A program made the position numbers and the translations under genes. Under the pieces are notes generated by a model. The model saw only the letters and a list, made by a program, of their open reading frames with translations. It was not told the origin of the DNA and searched no databases. From AP-15 sp963812675 (GTDB lineage Bacteria; Pseudomonadota; Alphaproteobacteria; ATCC43930; CGMCC-115725): a stretch of DNA of 64,000 nt. Location: assembly GCA_963812675.1 (NCBI GenBank), contig CAWEWR010000031.1:57763-121762 (forward strand), given 5' to 3'. Shown here piece by piece: positions 1-8,167 of the stretch; the first letter of the stretch is position 1, and each line of letters begins with the position of its first letter.

Positions 1-331
1 CGAGAAGTTCTTCCGGGGGGATGGTCTTGCTGACATAGCCCGCTGCCCCCGCCTGCAGCGCACGCGTCACATGGATATGATCGTCGTGCATGCTGAGGAC
101 CAGAATCCGCGCTTCGGGATCAATGATCTTCAGGCGCGCGATGATCTCCAGACCACCAATATCGGGCAAGTTCAAATCGAGGATGACGAGGTCGGGGAGC
201 CGTCCTCGGAAAGCGCTCAGCGCCTCTCTTCCGGTCGCCGCCTCTGCAATCTCCGCTGCCGTCTCGGCGGCGAGCAATCGGCGCAATCCGGCCCGGACTA
301 TCGGATGATCGTCGACGATCAAAATCTTCAC
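1..331 (-). CDS. NarL/FixJ-type response regulator, 3' part missing
   Basis: The visible 110 residues are a CheY-like receiver domain. It starts KILIVDDHP, has the phosphoacceptor Asp at residue 52 (VILDLNLP), the switch Ser at residue 80 (VLSMHD) and the conserved Lys at residue 102 (YVSK). The spacing is that of NarL/FixJ/UhpA regulators, which carry a C-terminal LuxR-type helix-turn-helix, but that half lies beyond base 1. The GTG start overlaps the stop of the upstream histidine kinase as GTGA, so the pair is almost certainly translationally coupled and forms one two-component system. Its likely target, by position, is the divergent operon beginning at 2109. The receiver assignment is firm; the DNA-binding class is inferred from family and partner. 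Confidence 0.9.
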   Translation of the reverse strand, partial: MKILIVDDHPIVRAGLRRLLAAETAAEIAEAATGREALSAFRGRLPDLVILDLNLPDIGGLEIIARLKIIDPEARILVLSMHDDHIHVTRALQAGAAGYVSKTIPPEELL

Positions 332-1704
332 GGCTCGGCCGACTGCATCGAGGAGGATGCAGGGTCCGACGCCCGCGGATGAGGCAGCACCGCGACCACC
401 GCGAAGCCTTCCTCGGATTTGCTCGATAAGCTCAAGCGCCCGCCGACCGCGCTGACGCGTTCGCTTATGCCAACGAGGCCGTAACCCAATTTGTCCGGAT
501 CACACATTCCCCGGCCGTCATCCGCGACCGAGAGCCTGATCTCGTCGCGTCCCCGCTCGAGGTCTCGATCGCGCTCGATCGAGATGGCAACGCGCTTCGG
601 CTCGGCATGGCGCAGGGCGTTGCTCAGAGCCTCCTGGACGATACGGCAGATCGCCGTTCCGACGACACCCACGAGATCCTCGCATTCCGCCGAGATCGCC
701 ACCTCGTAACGGATCTCGGGACGGCGGCGGCGCCAGAACGCGACCGAATTCTCGACCGCTTCCCGCAAGCCGAATTCGGCAAGCCCGATCGGGCGCAACC
801 GGCCGAGCATGCGTCTGATCTGCCTTTGCATGTGGCGAACGGCCTCGACGATCGAGCGGACATGCAGGGTGGCGTCGCTCGCGCGGCCATTCTCAATCAG
901 CCGCGAGGCAGTGGCCGCGTCGGCGTTGATCGCGAACAGGTACGGGCTTACCTCATCGTGCAAGTCGCGGGCGAGTTCGCTGCGCTCCTCCTCCTGCAAT
1001 GTCAGCAGCCGCTCGTTCAGACGGCGGTTCTCGGCGGCGGTCTCCGCGAGCCGTGCCGCCATCCGATTGAAACTGTCGCGCAACCGCGACAGGTCCGGCG
1101 CAAGCCGGCCGCCGATCCTGATTCGGTAATGGCCGTCGCCGACCTCCTCCAACGCAGCGGCCAATCGTTCCAGAGGCCGCAAGGTGCGGCCGATAAAAAC
1201 ATAAATGAGCAGGATCGTGAGACCCCCGAACACGGCGAGTGTCGCAAGGCTCTCGGCGAACTCGTTCCAGACTTCGAGGGTCTCGTTGTAGGGATCGGTC
1301 TCGATGACGATCGTGCCGTAATCGTGGCCGCCGACGGCAATTGGGATTTGCTCGGTCTCGGGCGAAACTCCGATGAGGCGCACAAACCATGACGGCGGGC
1401 GGCCGAACTTTGATTTCTCGATGGACGGCGCGGCGAGGGCCGGCATCTCCCCGGCGTGCCATATCCGCAGGTGACGATTCCCCTGGAAGGACGCGACCAA
1501 ATCGTCAAGATCGCGCGACGGGTCTGGGGCGTTCTGCAGGCGGTCGATCGCGCTCTCGATTGTCTGCCGGCCGACCAGAAAGGCCGCGCGCATCTCGGTA
1601 CGCACCGAGCGCGAGGCGTTGGAATACGCGGTCGTGCCAGCCAGCGCGAGGCTGATCAGCAGCACGACGCAGACGAGGCCGATCAGACGGAACCGAAGCG
1701 GCAC
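328..1704 (-). CDS. Membrane sensor histidine kinase, NarX/UhpB (HisKA_3) class
   Basis: This 458-residue kinase has a transmembrane segment at about 7-27, a periplasmic sensor of about 125 residues, a second transmembrane segment at about 152-172 and a HAMP region to about 225. The dimerisation/H-box has His249 in RDLHDE, preceded by LQEEER, as in HisKA_3 kinases that pair with NarL-type regulators. The HATPase has an N-box (IVQEALSNALRHA), a G1 box (VADDGRGM) and a final G box (GYGLVGISERV). The periplasmic part resembles the LapD/MoxY-type sensors in size and position, but I cannot name the ligand. The gene reads away from the TonB/oxidoreductase operon and overlaps its response regulator by four bases. 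Confidence 0.93.
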   Translation of the reverse strand: MPLRFRLIGLVCVVLLISLALAGTTAYSNASRSVRTEMRAAFLVGRQTIESAIDRLQNAPDPSRDLDDLVASFQGNRHLRIWHAGEMPALAAPSIEKSKFGRPPSWFVRLIGVSPETEQIPIAVGGHDYGTIVIETDPYNETLEVWNEFAESLATLAVFGGLTILLIYVFIGRTLRPLERLAAALEEVGDGHYRIRIGGRLAPDLSRLRDSFNRMAARLAETAAENRRLNERLLTLQEEERSELARDLHDEVSPYLFAINADAATASRLIENGRASDATLHVRSIVEAVRHMQRQIRRMLGRLRPIGLAEFGLREAVENSVAFWRRRRPEIRYEVAISAECEDLVGVVGTAICRIVQEALSNALRHAEPKRVAISIERDRDLERGRDEIRLSVADDGRGMCDPDKLGYGLVGISERVSAVGGRLSLSSKSEEGFAVVAVLPHPRASDPASSSMQSAEP

Positions 1705-2108
1705 TAGGGCTTCTGCCGAGAGGTGGCATCCAAGCGGTAGAGGATGCCATTACCGGATATCAATGGATACCGGTTCGCTGACGGAAGGGGAGCACGCCAG
1801 GTTTTCTTTGGCGGCTTTGCTACGATTTATTGCCGTGTCAGCAACGCTAAAATTGCCATAATGTTCGCGTTTCATATTGCTCCAGGAGGCACCGATTGTC
1901 CGCGCCGGGGTGGCGGGCCGAAGTGGGGCGATGTTGATATTTCGCTGCAAACAACAGCGAAAACAGCCCGGAGGCAGCGAGGGCGACCGCTTGTATATGG
2001 CTTCCCGTGGAAAGTCTTCCCATGCGAATCGGGAAGAATTTCCCGGTAAATCGGGAAAGCGCGGCGAGGCGTTGTCTGGCTAAATGGTTTCGGTGCGGGA
2101 CGGAGCCG
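1705..2108. promoter_or_regulatory. Divergent control region between the two-component system and the oxidation operon
   Basis: This non-coding stretch of about 400 bases separates the histidine kinase from the TonB receptor and must hold both promoters. Its right-hand end carries a dense set of TTCCC/GGGAA inverted repeats, listed separately. No convincing -35/-10 pair was found by eye. A longer reading frame for the receptor opens at 2007, inside the repeats, but it lacks a ribosome-binding site and would bury the signal peptide. Confidence 0.5.
2002..2058. repeat. Cluster of TTCCC/GGGAA inverted repeats (candidate operator)
   Basis: Three inverted repeats follow one another. TTCC-CGT-GGAA lies at 2002-2012. 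TCTTCCC (2015-2021) pairs with GGGAAGA (2031-2037) across nine bases. TTTCCCG (2039-2045) pairs with CGGGAAA (2052-2058) across six. The arms match perfectly. They end about 50 bases before the receptor start, in the divergent promoter region. A site for the adjacent NarL-type regulator is the simplest reading, but a stem-loop in the leader RNA would also fit. Confidence 0.5.
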
Positions 2109-4454
2109 ATGAGCCAAGCAATGCCCCCCCTCATGCGTGTCTCCCATGCGCTTGGCTTGGCTACGGTCCTGTTGCCTGCCGCGGCGGCGGCGCAACAACC
2201 CTCGGAAGCGCCGCCGTTGAGCCTGCCCATCATCGAGGTGGTCGGCGCGACGCCGCTCCTCGGGTCCGGGGTCGATCGCGACAAGGTGCCGGCCGAGACC
2301 CAGGTGCTGACCGATCGCGACATCAGCCGGAACGGCTACCCGCAGATGCTGCCGGCGCTCGAAGAAAATGTCCCGGGCGTCACGCTCGACAATGCCGCGG
2401 GCAATCCGTTTCAGCCCAATCTCCTCTACCACGGTTTTCTCGCCTCGCCGCTGCAGGGCAACCCGCAAGGGCTTGCGGTCTATCTCAACGGGGTGCAATT
2501 CAATCAGCCGTTCGGCGATACGGTAAATTGGGATCTGATCCCGGACATCGCGATCGATCGGATGGACCTGGTCGGCTCCAATCCCGTCTTTGGTCTCAAC
2601 GCCCTGGGCGGCGCCTTGTCGGTACGAACTAAGAACGGGTTCACCTATCACGGCGGCGAGATCGACATCCTCGGCGGCTCGTTCTCGCACTACCAGGGAG
2701 AGCTGCAATACGGGGTCCAGAGCGGCAACACAGCAGCGTATGTGGCAGCCACCGGGCTGCACGAAGGCGGCTGGCGCGATCTCCAATCGTCCAATATTCG
2801 TAATTTCTATGGCGATATCGGATGGCGCGGCAGCCGCGGCGAGGTGCATGTCAATGTAACGGCGGCGGACAACACCCTGAACGGCCCGGGGACCTCGCCC
2901 ATCGAGTTGTTGGCAGTAAATCCCGGCGCGCAATTCACAGCGCCTAATCTGATCAAGAACAAATACGCGCTGGTGACCGCATCCGGCTCCTACGACATTA
3001 CCGATACCACCTCACTGCAGGGTGTGGCCTATTACGAATATTTTCTGCAGAAGGTCGTCAACGGTAACGTTCCGGTGGCCTCGCCCTGCACCGATGACGA
3101 TCAGGCCGGCTTTCTTTGCGTTGCGCCCGGCGTGTTCGCCACTAACCGAGCCGGCAACCCGATCCCGGATTTTCTCAATGGCGGGCCGTATTCGGACCTC
3201 GACCGGCAGTCCACGAACACCAACGGCTATGGCGCCTCGATTCAGGTCACCAATCGCGACGAGTTGTTCGAGCATGCCAACCAACTCGTCGCCGGGTTCA
3301 GCTTTGACGGCGCCCGGACTCTTTTCAGCGGCAGCACGCAAATCGGCGGCTTGTCTCTGGGGGACCGAGTGTTCGCCGGCCCGGGAGTTACGATCGACCA
3401 GGCCGACGGCTCGATCGCGCCGGTACGGGTCGGCATCTCCAATGCTTACTACGGCCTCTTCTTTACCGATACTTTCAACGTCACGCCGGTGTTGGCGGCC
3501 AATCTGGCGGGCCGCTTTAACCTTGCGCAAATCGATCTGAACGATCAGCTGGGCAGCGCTCTCACCGGCAACCACACTTACAGCCGATTCAATCCGGCCG
3601 GCGGATTGACTTACAAGATCACGCCGGGCCTGACGGCCTATGCCAGCTATGCCGACGCCAACCGGGCGCCGACCCCGGCGGAGCTCACTTGCGCCAACCC
3701 TGCAGCCCCGTGCAGCCTGGCGCAATTCTTCGCCGGCGATCCGAACCTGCAGCAGGTCGTGTCGCATACGGTCGAGGCCGGTCTGCGCAGGCAGATCAGG
3801 CCCTCCGACGGCACGGCCCTGTCCGCCGACATCGCCTTCTTCCGCAGTACGCTCGACAACGATATCGCGTTTGTGAACAGCCCGGTCCAGGGTCGTGGTT
3901 TCTTCGAGAATGTCGGCACGACCCTTCGCCAAGGCGTCGACATCAATCTCCGGCTCAAGAGCGATCGGCTGCTTGCCTGGCTCGGCTATTCCTATATCGA
4001 CGCCACCTTCCAGAGCGGGTTTACGGTGTCGAGCCCGAACAATCCCTCGGCCGACGCCGACGGCAATATCCAAGTCCGGCCGGGCAACCGGCTGCCTGGT
4101 ATCCCGACCAACCTGATCAAGCTCGGCGTCGATTACCAGCTGACCGACACCTGGACGATCGGCGGCACCGGGATTGCGGCGAGCGGACGATATTTGTTTG
4201 GTGATGAAGCCAATCTCACCCCGAAGACGCCGGCCTATTTCGTATTGAACTTGCACACGAGCTATCAGCTTACTCCCAACCTCCAGCTCTTCGGCCTGCT
4301 ACAGAACGCGTTCAACACGACCTATTATACGTTCGGCACCTTCTCCCCGACCTCCTCGGTGTTCCTCGCCCAAGCCCCCGGCGCAACCAACCCGCGCAGC
4401 TACAGCCCCGGCGCCCCGATTGCTGGCACCGTCGGCGTCCGTGTGACATTTTGA
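2109..4454 (+). CDS. TonB-dependent outer-membrane receptor
   Basis: The product (781 residues from this start) is an outer-membrane active transporter energised by TonB. A hydrophobic stretch ending near AAAAAQQ is a signal peptide. A TonB-box-like segment follows (LPIIEVVGATP), then the plug domain with LYHGF and GLNALGGALSVRTKNGF-like motifs, and a barrel ending in GVRVTF with the usual C-terminal Phe. ATG 2109 was chosen because GGACGGAG precedes it at the right distance; ATG 2133 would also keep the signal peptide. The substrate cannot be read from sequence. Its place at the head of an operon of periplasmic oxidoreductases suggests import of their substrate or of a cofactor metal. Confidence 0.92.
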   Translation: MSQAMPPLMRVSHALGLATVLLPAAAAAQQPSEAPPLSLPIIEVVGATPLLGSGVDRDKVPAETQVLTDRDISRNGYPQMLPALEENVPGVTLDNAAGNPFQPNLLYHGFLASPLQGNPQGLAVYLNGVQFNQPFGDTVNWDLIPDIAIDRMDLVGSNPVFGLNALGGALSVRTKNGFTYHGGEIDILGGSFSHYQGELQYGVQSGNTAAYVAATGLHEGGWRDLQSSNIRNFYGDIGWRGSRGEVHVNVTAADNTLNGPGTSPIELLAVNPGAQFTAPNLIKNKYALVTASGSYDITDTTSLQGVAYYEYFLQKVVNGNVPVASPCTDDDQAGFLCVAPGVFATNRAGNPIPDFLNGGPYSDLDRQSTNTNGYGASIQVTNRDELFEHANQLVAGFSFDGARTLFSGSTQIGGLSLGDRVFAGPGVTIDQADGSIAPVRVGISNAYYGLFFTDTFNVTPVLAANLAGRFNLAQIDLNDQLGSALTGNHTYSRFNPAGGLTYKITPGLTAYASYADANRAPTPAELTCANPAAPCSLAQFFAGDPNLQQVVSHTVEAGLRRQIRPSDGTALSADIAFFRSTLDNDIAFVNSPVQGRGFFENVGTTLRQGVDINLRLKSDRLLAWLGYSYIDATFQSGFTVSSPNNPSADADGNIQVRPGNRLPGIPTNLIKLGVDYQLTDTWTIGGTGIAASGRYLFGDEANLTPKTPAYFVLNLHTSYQLTPNLQLFGLLQNAFNTTYYTFGTFSPTSSVFLAQAPGATNPRSYSPGAPIAGTVGVRVTF

Positions 4455-4634
4455 GATGCGGCACGCACCAGCTCGCATTACGAGTGGAGCAAAGCAATCT
4501 GGGGCCGCCAAATGCTTGTCGGATCGGGATTGCTTCGTCGTCAACGCGCTCCAACCCCGCCGCTTAACGATGTTGCCGGGCCCGATCCTTCGGAGATAGA
4601 ATCGGGCAATCGGCACCACACCAGGAGGCACGCC

Positions 4635-5087
4635 ATGGTCAAGTTGCGCGTCAACGGCCAGGAGCAGTCGTTCGACGGCGATCCGTCAATGCCGTTGCTC
4701 TGGTTCTTGCGGGACGAATTACGGCTCACCGGAACGAAGTATGGCTGCGGCGTCGCGCTGTGCGGGGCGTGCACCGTTCACGTCGACGGCCAGGCCACCC
4801 GCGCCTGCATCACCGCCGTCAACGATGTTTCGGGCCGCTCGGTGACGACGATCGAGGGGCTCGACCCGCAAGGCAACCACCCGGTCCAGAAGGCGTGGCG
4901 CGCCTTCAATGTCCCGCAATGCGGCTATTGCCAAACCGGGCAAATCATGCAGGCCGCCGCGCTGCTCGCCACCAACAAGAACCCGTCCGAAGACCAGATC
5001 AACAGCGAGATGAGCGGCAACATCTGCCGTTGCGGCTGCTATCAGCGCATCACCGCCGCCATCAAGGCGGCCGCCACAGGAGCGTGA
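4635..5087 (+). CDS. iorA: (2Fe-2S)-binding subunit of a xanthine-oxidase-family hydroxylase, IorA-like
   Basis: This 150-residue protein is the electron-transfer subunit of a two-subunit molybdenum hydroxylase. The plant-type ferredoxin cluster is in YGCGVALCGACTVHV (three cysteines, with the fourth after DGQATRAC). The second cluster is in CGYCQTGQ and CRCGCY. The length is typical of isoquinoline 1-oxidoreductase alpha and aldehyde dehydrogenase small subunits. AGGAGG lies seven bases before ATG 4635, so this start is preferred over upstream in-frame codons. The large subunit starts one base after its stop. It has no signal peptide and is presumably exported by riding with the TAT-targeted large subunit. 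The symbol denotes family only; the true substrate is unknown. Confidence 0.93.
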   Translation: MVKLRVNGQEQSFDGDPSMPLLWFLRDELRLTGTKYGCGVALCGACTVHVDGQATRACITAVNDVSGRSVTTIEGLDPQGNHPVQKAWRAFNVPQCGYCQTGQIMQAAALLATNKNPSEDQINSEMSGNICRCGCYQRITAAIKAAATGA

Positions 5088-5088
5088 C

Positions 5089-7374
5089 ATGACATCCGTC
5101 CACGCCACCGTCGAGAATGTGAGCCGCCGCGGGTTCCTGCGGGGATTGATCTCCACCGGCGGCTTGGTCGTCGCCGCCGAATTCATCCCGTCCGGCAACG
5201 CCTTCGCCGCCTACGCCACCGGCGCGGCCAAGATGCCCGGAGGAGTCGTCAGCGATCCGCACGTCTTTGTCTCGATCGATCCCAGCGGCCTGGTGACCAT
5301 CGTCGCGCACCGTGCCGAGATGGGCACTGGCTCGCGCACCAGCCTGCCGATGGCGGTCGCCGACGAGCTCGAAGCCGATTGGTCCCGCGTCAAGGTCGTG
5401 CAATCGCCGGGCGACGAGAAGAAGTACGGCAACCAGAACACCGACGGCTCGCGCAGCCTGCGCCACTTCATCCAGCCGATGCGCGAATGTGGCGCCGCCG
5501 CGCGGCACATGCTCGAACTCGCCGCCGCCCAACGATGGGGCGTTCCGGTCGCCGAGGTGCAGGCACAGAACCACGAAGTTCTCCACAAGCCCTCGGGCCG
5601 CAAGCTCGGTTATGGCGAGCTTGCCGCAGCCGCGAGTGCGCTGCCGACGCCGCCCGCGGACCAGATCAAGCTCAAGGACAAATCCGCCTTCCGGTATCTC
5701 GGCAAAGGCAACGTCCAGATCGTCGATCTGTTCGACATCACGACCGGCCGCGCGGTTTACGGCATCGACACCAAGCTCGCCGGGCTGAAATATGCGGTTA
5801 TAGCGCGGCCGCCGGTCATGGGCGGCAAGCTCGCCTCCTATGACGGCAGCGCGGCGATGAAGGTGCCGGGTGTCGAGAAGATCGTCGTTATCGAGGGCAC
5901 GCCGCCGCCATCGAAATTCCAGCCGATCGGCGGCGTCGCGGTCATCGCGCGCAACACCTGGGCGGCTATCAAGGGGCGCGACGCGCTGGTCATCAAGTGG
6001 GATGACGGGCCGCACGCCGGCTACAATTCGGCCGCCTACAAGGCCCAGCTGGAAGAAACCGCGCGGAAGCCGGGCAAGGTCGTGCGCGATGAAGGCGATG
6101 CCGAGAAGGCACTCGGGTCCGCTGCCAAGACGGTGTTCGCGGAATATTACGCGCCGCATCTCGCTCATGCCCCAATGGAGCCGACTTGCGCGACGGCGCG
6201 CGTCGCCGGCGGCAAATGCGAGGTTTGGGCGGCCGTGCAGAGCCCGGGCGGCACGCAGAACGAACTGGTGGAGAAGCTCGGCCTCAAACCCGAGGATGTG
6301 ACGGTCAACGTCACCTTGCTCGGCGGCGGTTTTGGCCGCAAGTCGAAGCCCGATTTCGTGCTCGAGGCGGCATTGCTGTCGCGCGAAATGGGTGGCGCCC
6401 CGGTCAAGGTCACGTGGACGCGCGAAGACGACCTCCACAACGACTATCTGCACACGGTCTCGGCCGAGCGCATCGATGCCGGGCTCGACGCACAAGGGCA
6501 CGTCGTCGCCTGGCGCCACCGCACCGTCGCGCCGACCATCCGGGCCACCTTTGTCCCGGATCCGAAACTCGAGCAGCCGGGAGAACTGAGCCAGGGCGTC
6601 CTTGACGTGCCGTTCAATATCGCCAACCTCCGCTGCGAGGTCGGGGAAGCCGAAGCGCACACGCGGATCGGCTGGTTCCGCTCGGTGTCGAACATCCCGC
6701 ATGCTTTTGCGATTCAGTCGTTTGTAGCCGAGCTCGCCCATGCGGCAGGACGCGACCCCAAGGACATGTTGATCGAGCTTCTCGGGCCGCCGCGGCTCGT
6801 CAAACCACCCGCCGAATACACCAATTACGGCGACCCGCTCGAAACCTACCCGATCGACGCGGCGCGGCTGCGGCGCGTGGTCGAACTCGTTGCCGACAAG
6901 GCGGAATGGGGCAAGAAACTACCGCCGCAGCACGGCCAAGGCATTGCCGTGCACCGCAGCTTCTTGAGCTACGTCGCCACCGTCGTCGAGGTCACAGTAG
7001 ACGACAAGGGCCGGCTGACCGTGCCACGCGTCGACACCGCAATCGATTGCGGATTTGCCGCCAATCCAGAACGCATCTACTCGCAGGTCGAGGGCGCGGC
7101 GGTGATGGGGTTGAGCCTCGCCAAGTATGGCGAGATCAGCTTCAAGAACGGGCGCGTCGAGCAAAACAATTTTGACGGCTTCCAGGTCCTGCGCATCGAT
7201 GAATCGCCGCCGATCACGCATGTCTGGATCGTCCCCAATAGCATCGATGTGCCGTCGAGCGGTGTCGGGGAGCCGGGTCTGCCGCCCTTCGCGCCCGCCT
7301 TGTGCAATGCGATCTTCGCCGCCACCGGTAAGCGCATCCGGCGCCTGCCGATCGGCGACCAGCTCGCGACGTAA
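5089..7374 (+). CDS. iorB: Molybdopterin-binding large subunit, IorB-like, TAT-exported
   Basis: This 761-residue catalytic subunit belongs to the xanthine dehydrogenase family (isoquinoline 1-oxidoreductase beta or membrane aldehyde dehydrogenase type). A twin-arginine signal (SRRGFL, residues 12-17, then a hydrophobic run ending NAFA) shows export folded with cofactor. Cofactor-contact motifs are visible: GGGFGRK in the middle, and near the C-terminus GVGEPGLPPFAPA, whose Glu matches the catalytic base. In acetic acid bacteria related enzymes oxidise aldehydes in the periplasm and pass electrons to a cytochrome c subunit. No such subunit is encoded here; a Rieske protein follows instead. 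The substrate remains open. Confidence 0.93.
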   Translation: MTSVHATVENVSRRGFLRGLISTGGLVVAAEFIPSGNAFAAYATGAAKMPGGVVSDPHVFVSIDPSGLVTIVAHRAEMGTGSRTSLPMAVADELEADWSRVKVVQSPGDEKKYGNQNTDGSRSLRHFIQPMRECGAAARHMLELAAAQRWGVPVAEVQAQNHEVLHKPSGRKLGYGELAAAASALPTPPADQIKLKDKSAFRYLGKGNVQIVDLFDITTGRAVYGIDTKLAGLKYAVIARPPVMGGKLASYDGSAAMKVPGVEKIVVIEGTPPPSKFQPIGGVAVIARNTWAAIKGRDALVIKWDDGPHAGYNSAAYKAQLEETARKPGKVVRDEGDAEKALGSAAKTVFAEYYAPHLAHAPMEPTCATARVAGGKCEVWAAVQSPGGTQNELVEKLGLKPEDVTVNVTLLGGGFGRKSKPDFVLEAALLSREMGGAPVKVTWTREDDLHNDYLHTVSAERIDAGLDAQGHVVAWRHRTVAPTIRATFVPDPKLEQPGELSQGVLDVPFNIANLRCEVGEAEAHTRIGWFRSVSNIPHAFAIQSFVAELAHAAGRDPKDMLIELLGPPRLVKPPAEYTNYGDPLETYPIDAARLRRVVELVADKAEWGKKLPPQHGQGIAVHRSFLSYVATVVEVTVDDKGRLTVPRVDTAIDCGFAANPERIYSQVEGAAVMGLSLAKYGEISFKNGRVEQNNFDGFQVLRIDESPPITHVWIVPNSIDVPSSGVGEPGLPPFAPALCNAIFAATGKRIRRLPIGDQLAT

Positions 7375-7414
7375 GGTTTGGCGCCAATCTGACGTAAGGA
7401 TTGGCGCCAATTCT
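7368..7414. repeat. Tandem 23-base repeat spanning the iorB stop, each with a TTGGCGCCAA palindrome
   Basis: Two near-identical units, 7368-7390 and 7391-7414, begin GACGTAAGG and contain TTGGCGCCAA, a perfect ten-base palindrome. The first unit includes the last sense codon and stop of the preceding gene. The layout looks like a slipped duplication; the palindromes could also bind a protein. It sits in the 188-base gap before the Rieske gene. Confidence 0.6.
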
Positions 7415-7439
7415 AATGCAAGCCCTCTCCTTTTACTTA

Positions 7440-7472
7440 CCCTCTCCCCCGCTTAAGGGCGGAGAGGGGCTA
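7440..7472. terminator. GC-rich hairpin in the iorB-Rieske gap
   Basis: CCCTCTCC and GGAGAGGG face each other around a short CTTAAG-containing centre. No T-run follows, so this is either a weak terminator, a processing or attenuation hairpin, or a member of the widespread palindromic intergenic repeats. Expression of the downstream pair could differ from the upstream genes because of it. Confidence 0.35.
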
Positions 7473-7562
7473 TTGTTGTGGCAAGGGTTCAGAACAAGAA
7501 GTTTGATGTCAAATCCAGATCGGTTGGTTGCTTCGTAGTTGGTTTTACCTTTGGGGTGAGCG

Positions 7563-8141
7563 GTGGATCGCGAATTTGGGTGTGGGGCTCGCCGGATCGG
7601 ACGGCGGGCAGCGATCGGGTTAGGCCTGTGTTTTACTCTGGCGCCGCGCTCGGTTCTGGCTCAGACCGATGCCGCTCGCGAAAGACCGAAGGAAGGCGAC
7701 CTGCTGGTCAATGTCACCGCCACGGCTGACCCAGAGCCATTGAAGCCGGACGATCTGCCGCTCGACGGCAAGCAGACCCTGGCCTGGCCGATGGATCCGG
7801 AGACGAAGACGCCGCGCAACGGCTCGCGGCTCAATAAGGTGCTGCTGTTGCGTCTCGATCCCGAGGGGTTCGACGCCGAGACCAAGGAACGCGCTGCCGA
7901 CGGCGTCGTCGGATATTCGGCAATATGCCCGCACACCGGCTGCGATGTCACCAACTGGCACCCCGACCGAGAGTTGCTCGAATGCCCTTGCCACTTCTCG
8001 ATGTACAATCCGAAGGAAGAGGCGAATGTGGTCAGTGGACCCTCGCCGCGCCGCTTGCCGGCGTTGCCCTTGAGAATTGTCGACGGGAAGCTCGCGGTAG
8101 CCAAGCCGTTCATTGGCCGGCCCGGCTTCCAACAAATGTGA
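7563..8141 (+). CDS. TAT-exported Rieske [2Fe-2S] protein
   Basis: This is a 192-residue single-domain Rieske protein. Box 1 is CPHTGC (Cys122, His124, Cys127) and box 2 is CPCHFS (Cys141, Cys143, His144), giving both cluster ligands and the disulfide pair. The N-terminus has arginines followed by a hydrophobic run ending VLAQ (ARRIGRRAAIGL), a TAT-type signal. The box 1 sequence is closer to the small subunits of arsenite-oxidase-like enzymes than to bc1 Rieske proteins (CTHLGC in the copy at 25.2 kb). The start is GTG with a GGGGTGAG-like site upstream. It lies 26 bases before the quinoprotein gene, so the two are probably co-translated. A role as electron acceptor of the quinoprotein or the Mo enzyme is inferred. 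Confidence 0.88.
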   Translation: MDREFGCGARRIGRRAAIGLGLCFTLAPRSVLAQTDAARERPKEGDLLVNVTATADPEPLKPDDLPLDGKQTLAWPMDPETKTPRNGSRLNKVLLLRLDPEGFDAETKERAADGVVGYSAICPHTGCDVTNWHPDRELLECPCHFSMYNPKEEANVVSGPSPRRLPALPLRIVDGKLAVAKPFIGRPGFQQM

Positions 8142-8167
8142 CTGCAATACAATTGAGGAGAAATGCC

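Noticed and set aside
2007..2108. Extended N-terminus of the TonB receptor
   Set aside because: The extra 34 codons would place the signal peptide internally and lie over the inverted repeats; a ribosome-binding site exists only before 2109.
1872..2933. Long minus-strand open frame across the receptor gene start
   Set aside because: It lies antisense to a well-supported TonB receptor and the upstream repeats, shows arginine-rich translation typical of shadow frames, and has no family likeness.
5062..6741. 559-codon minus-strand open frame
   Set aside because: It mirrors the codon structure of the Mo hydroxylase large subunit on the opposite strand, which is a clear family match; high GC explains the open antisense frame.
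7563..8141. Rieske gene as part of a ring-hydroxylating oxygenase
   Set aside because: The protein has only the Rieske domain and a TAT signal; there is no mononuclear-iron catalytic domain and no reductase gene.
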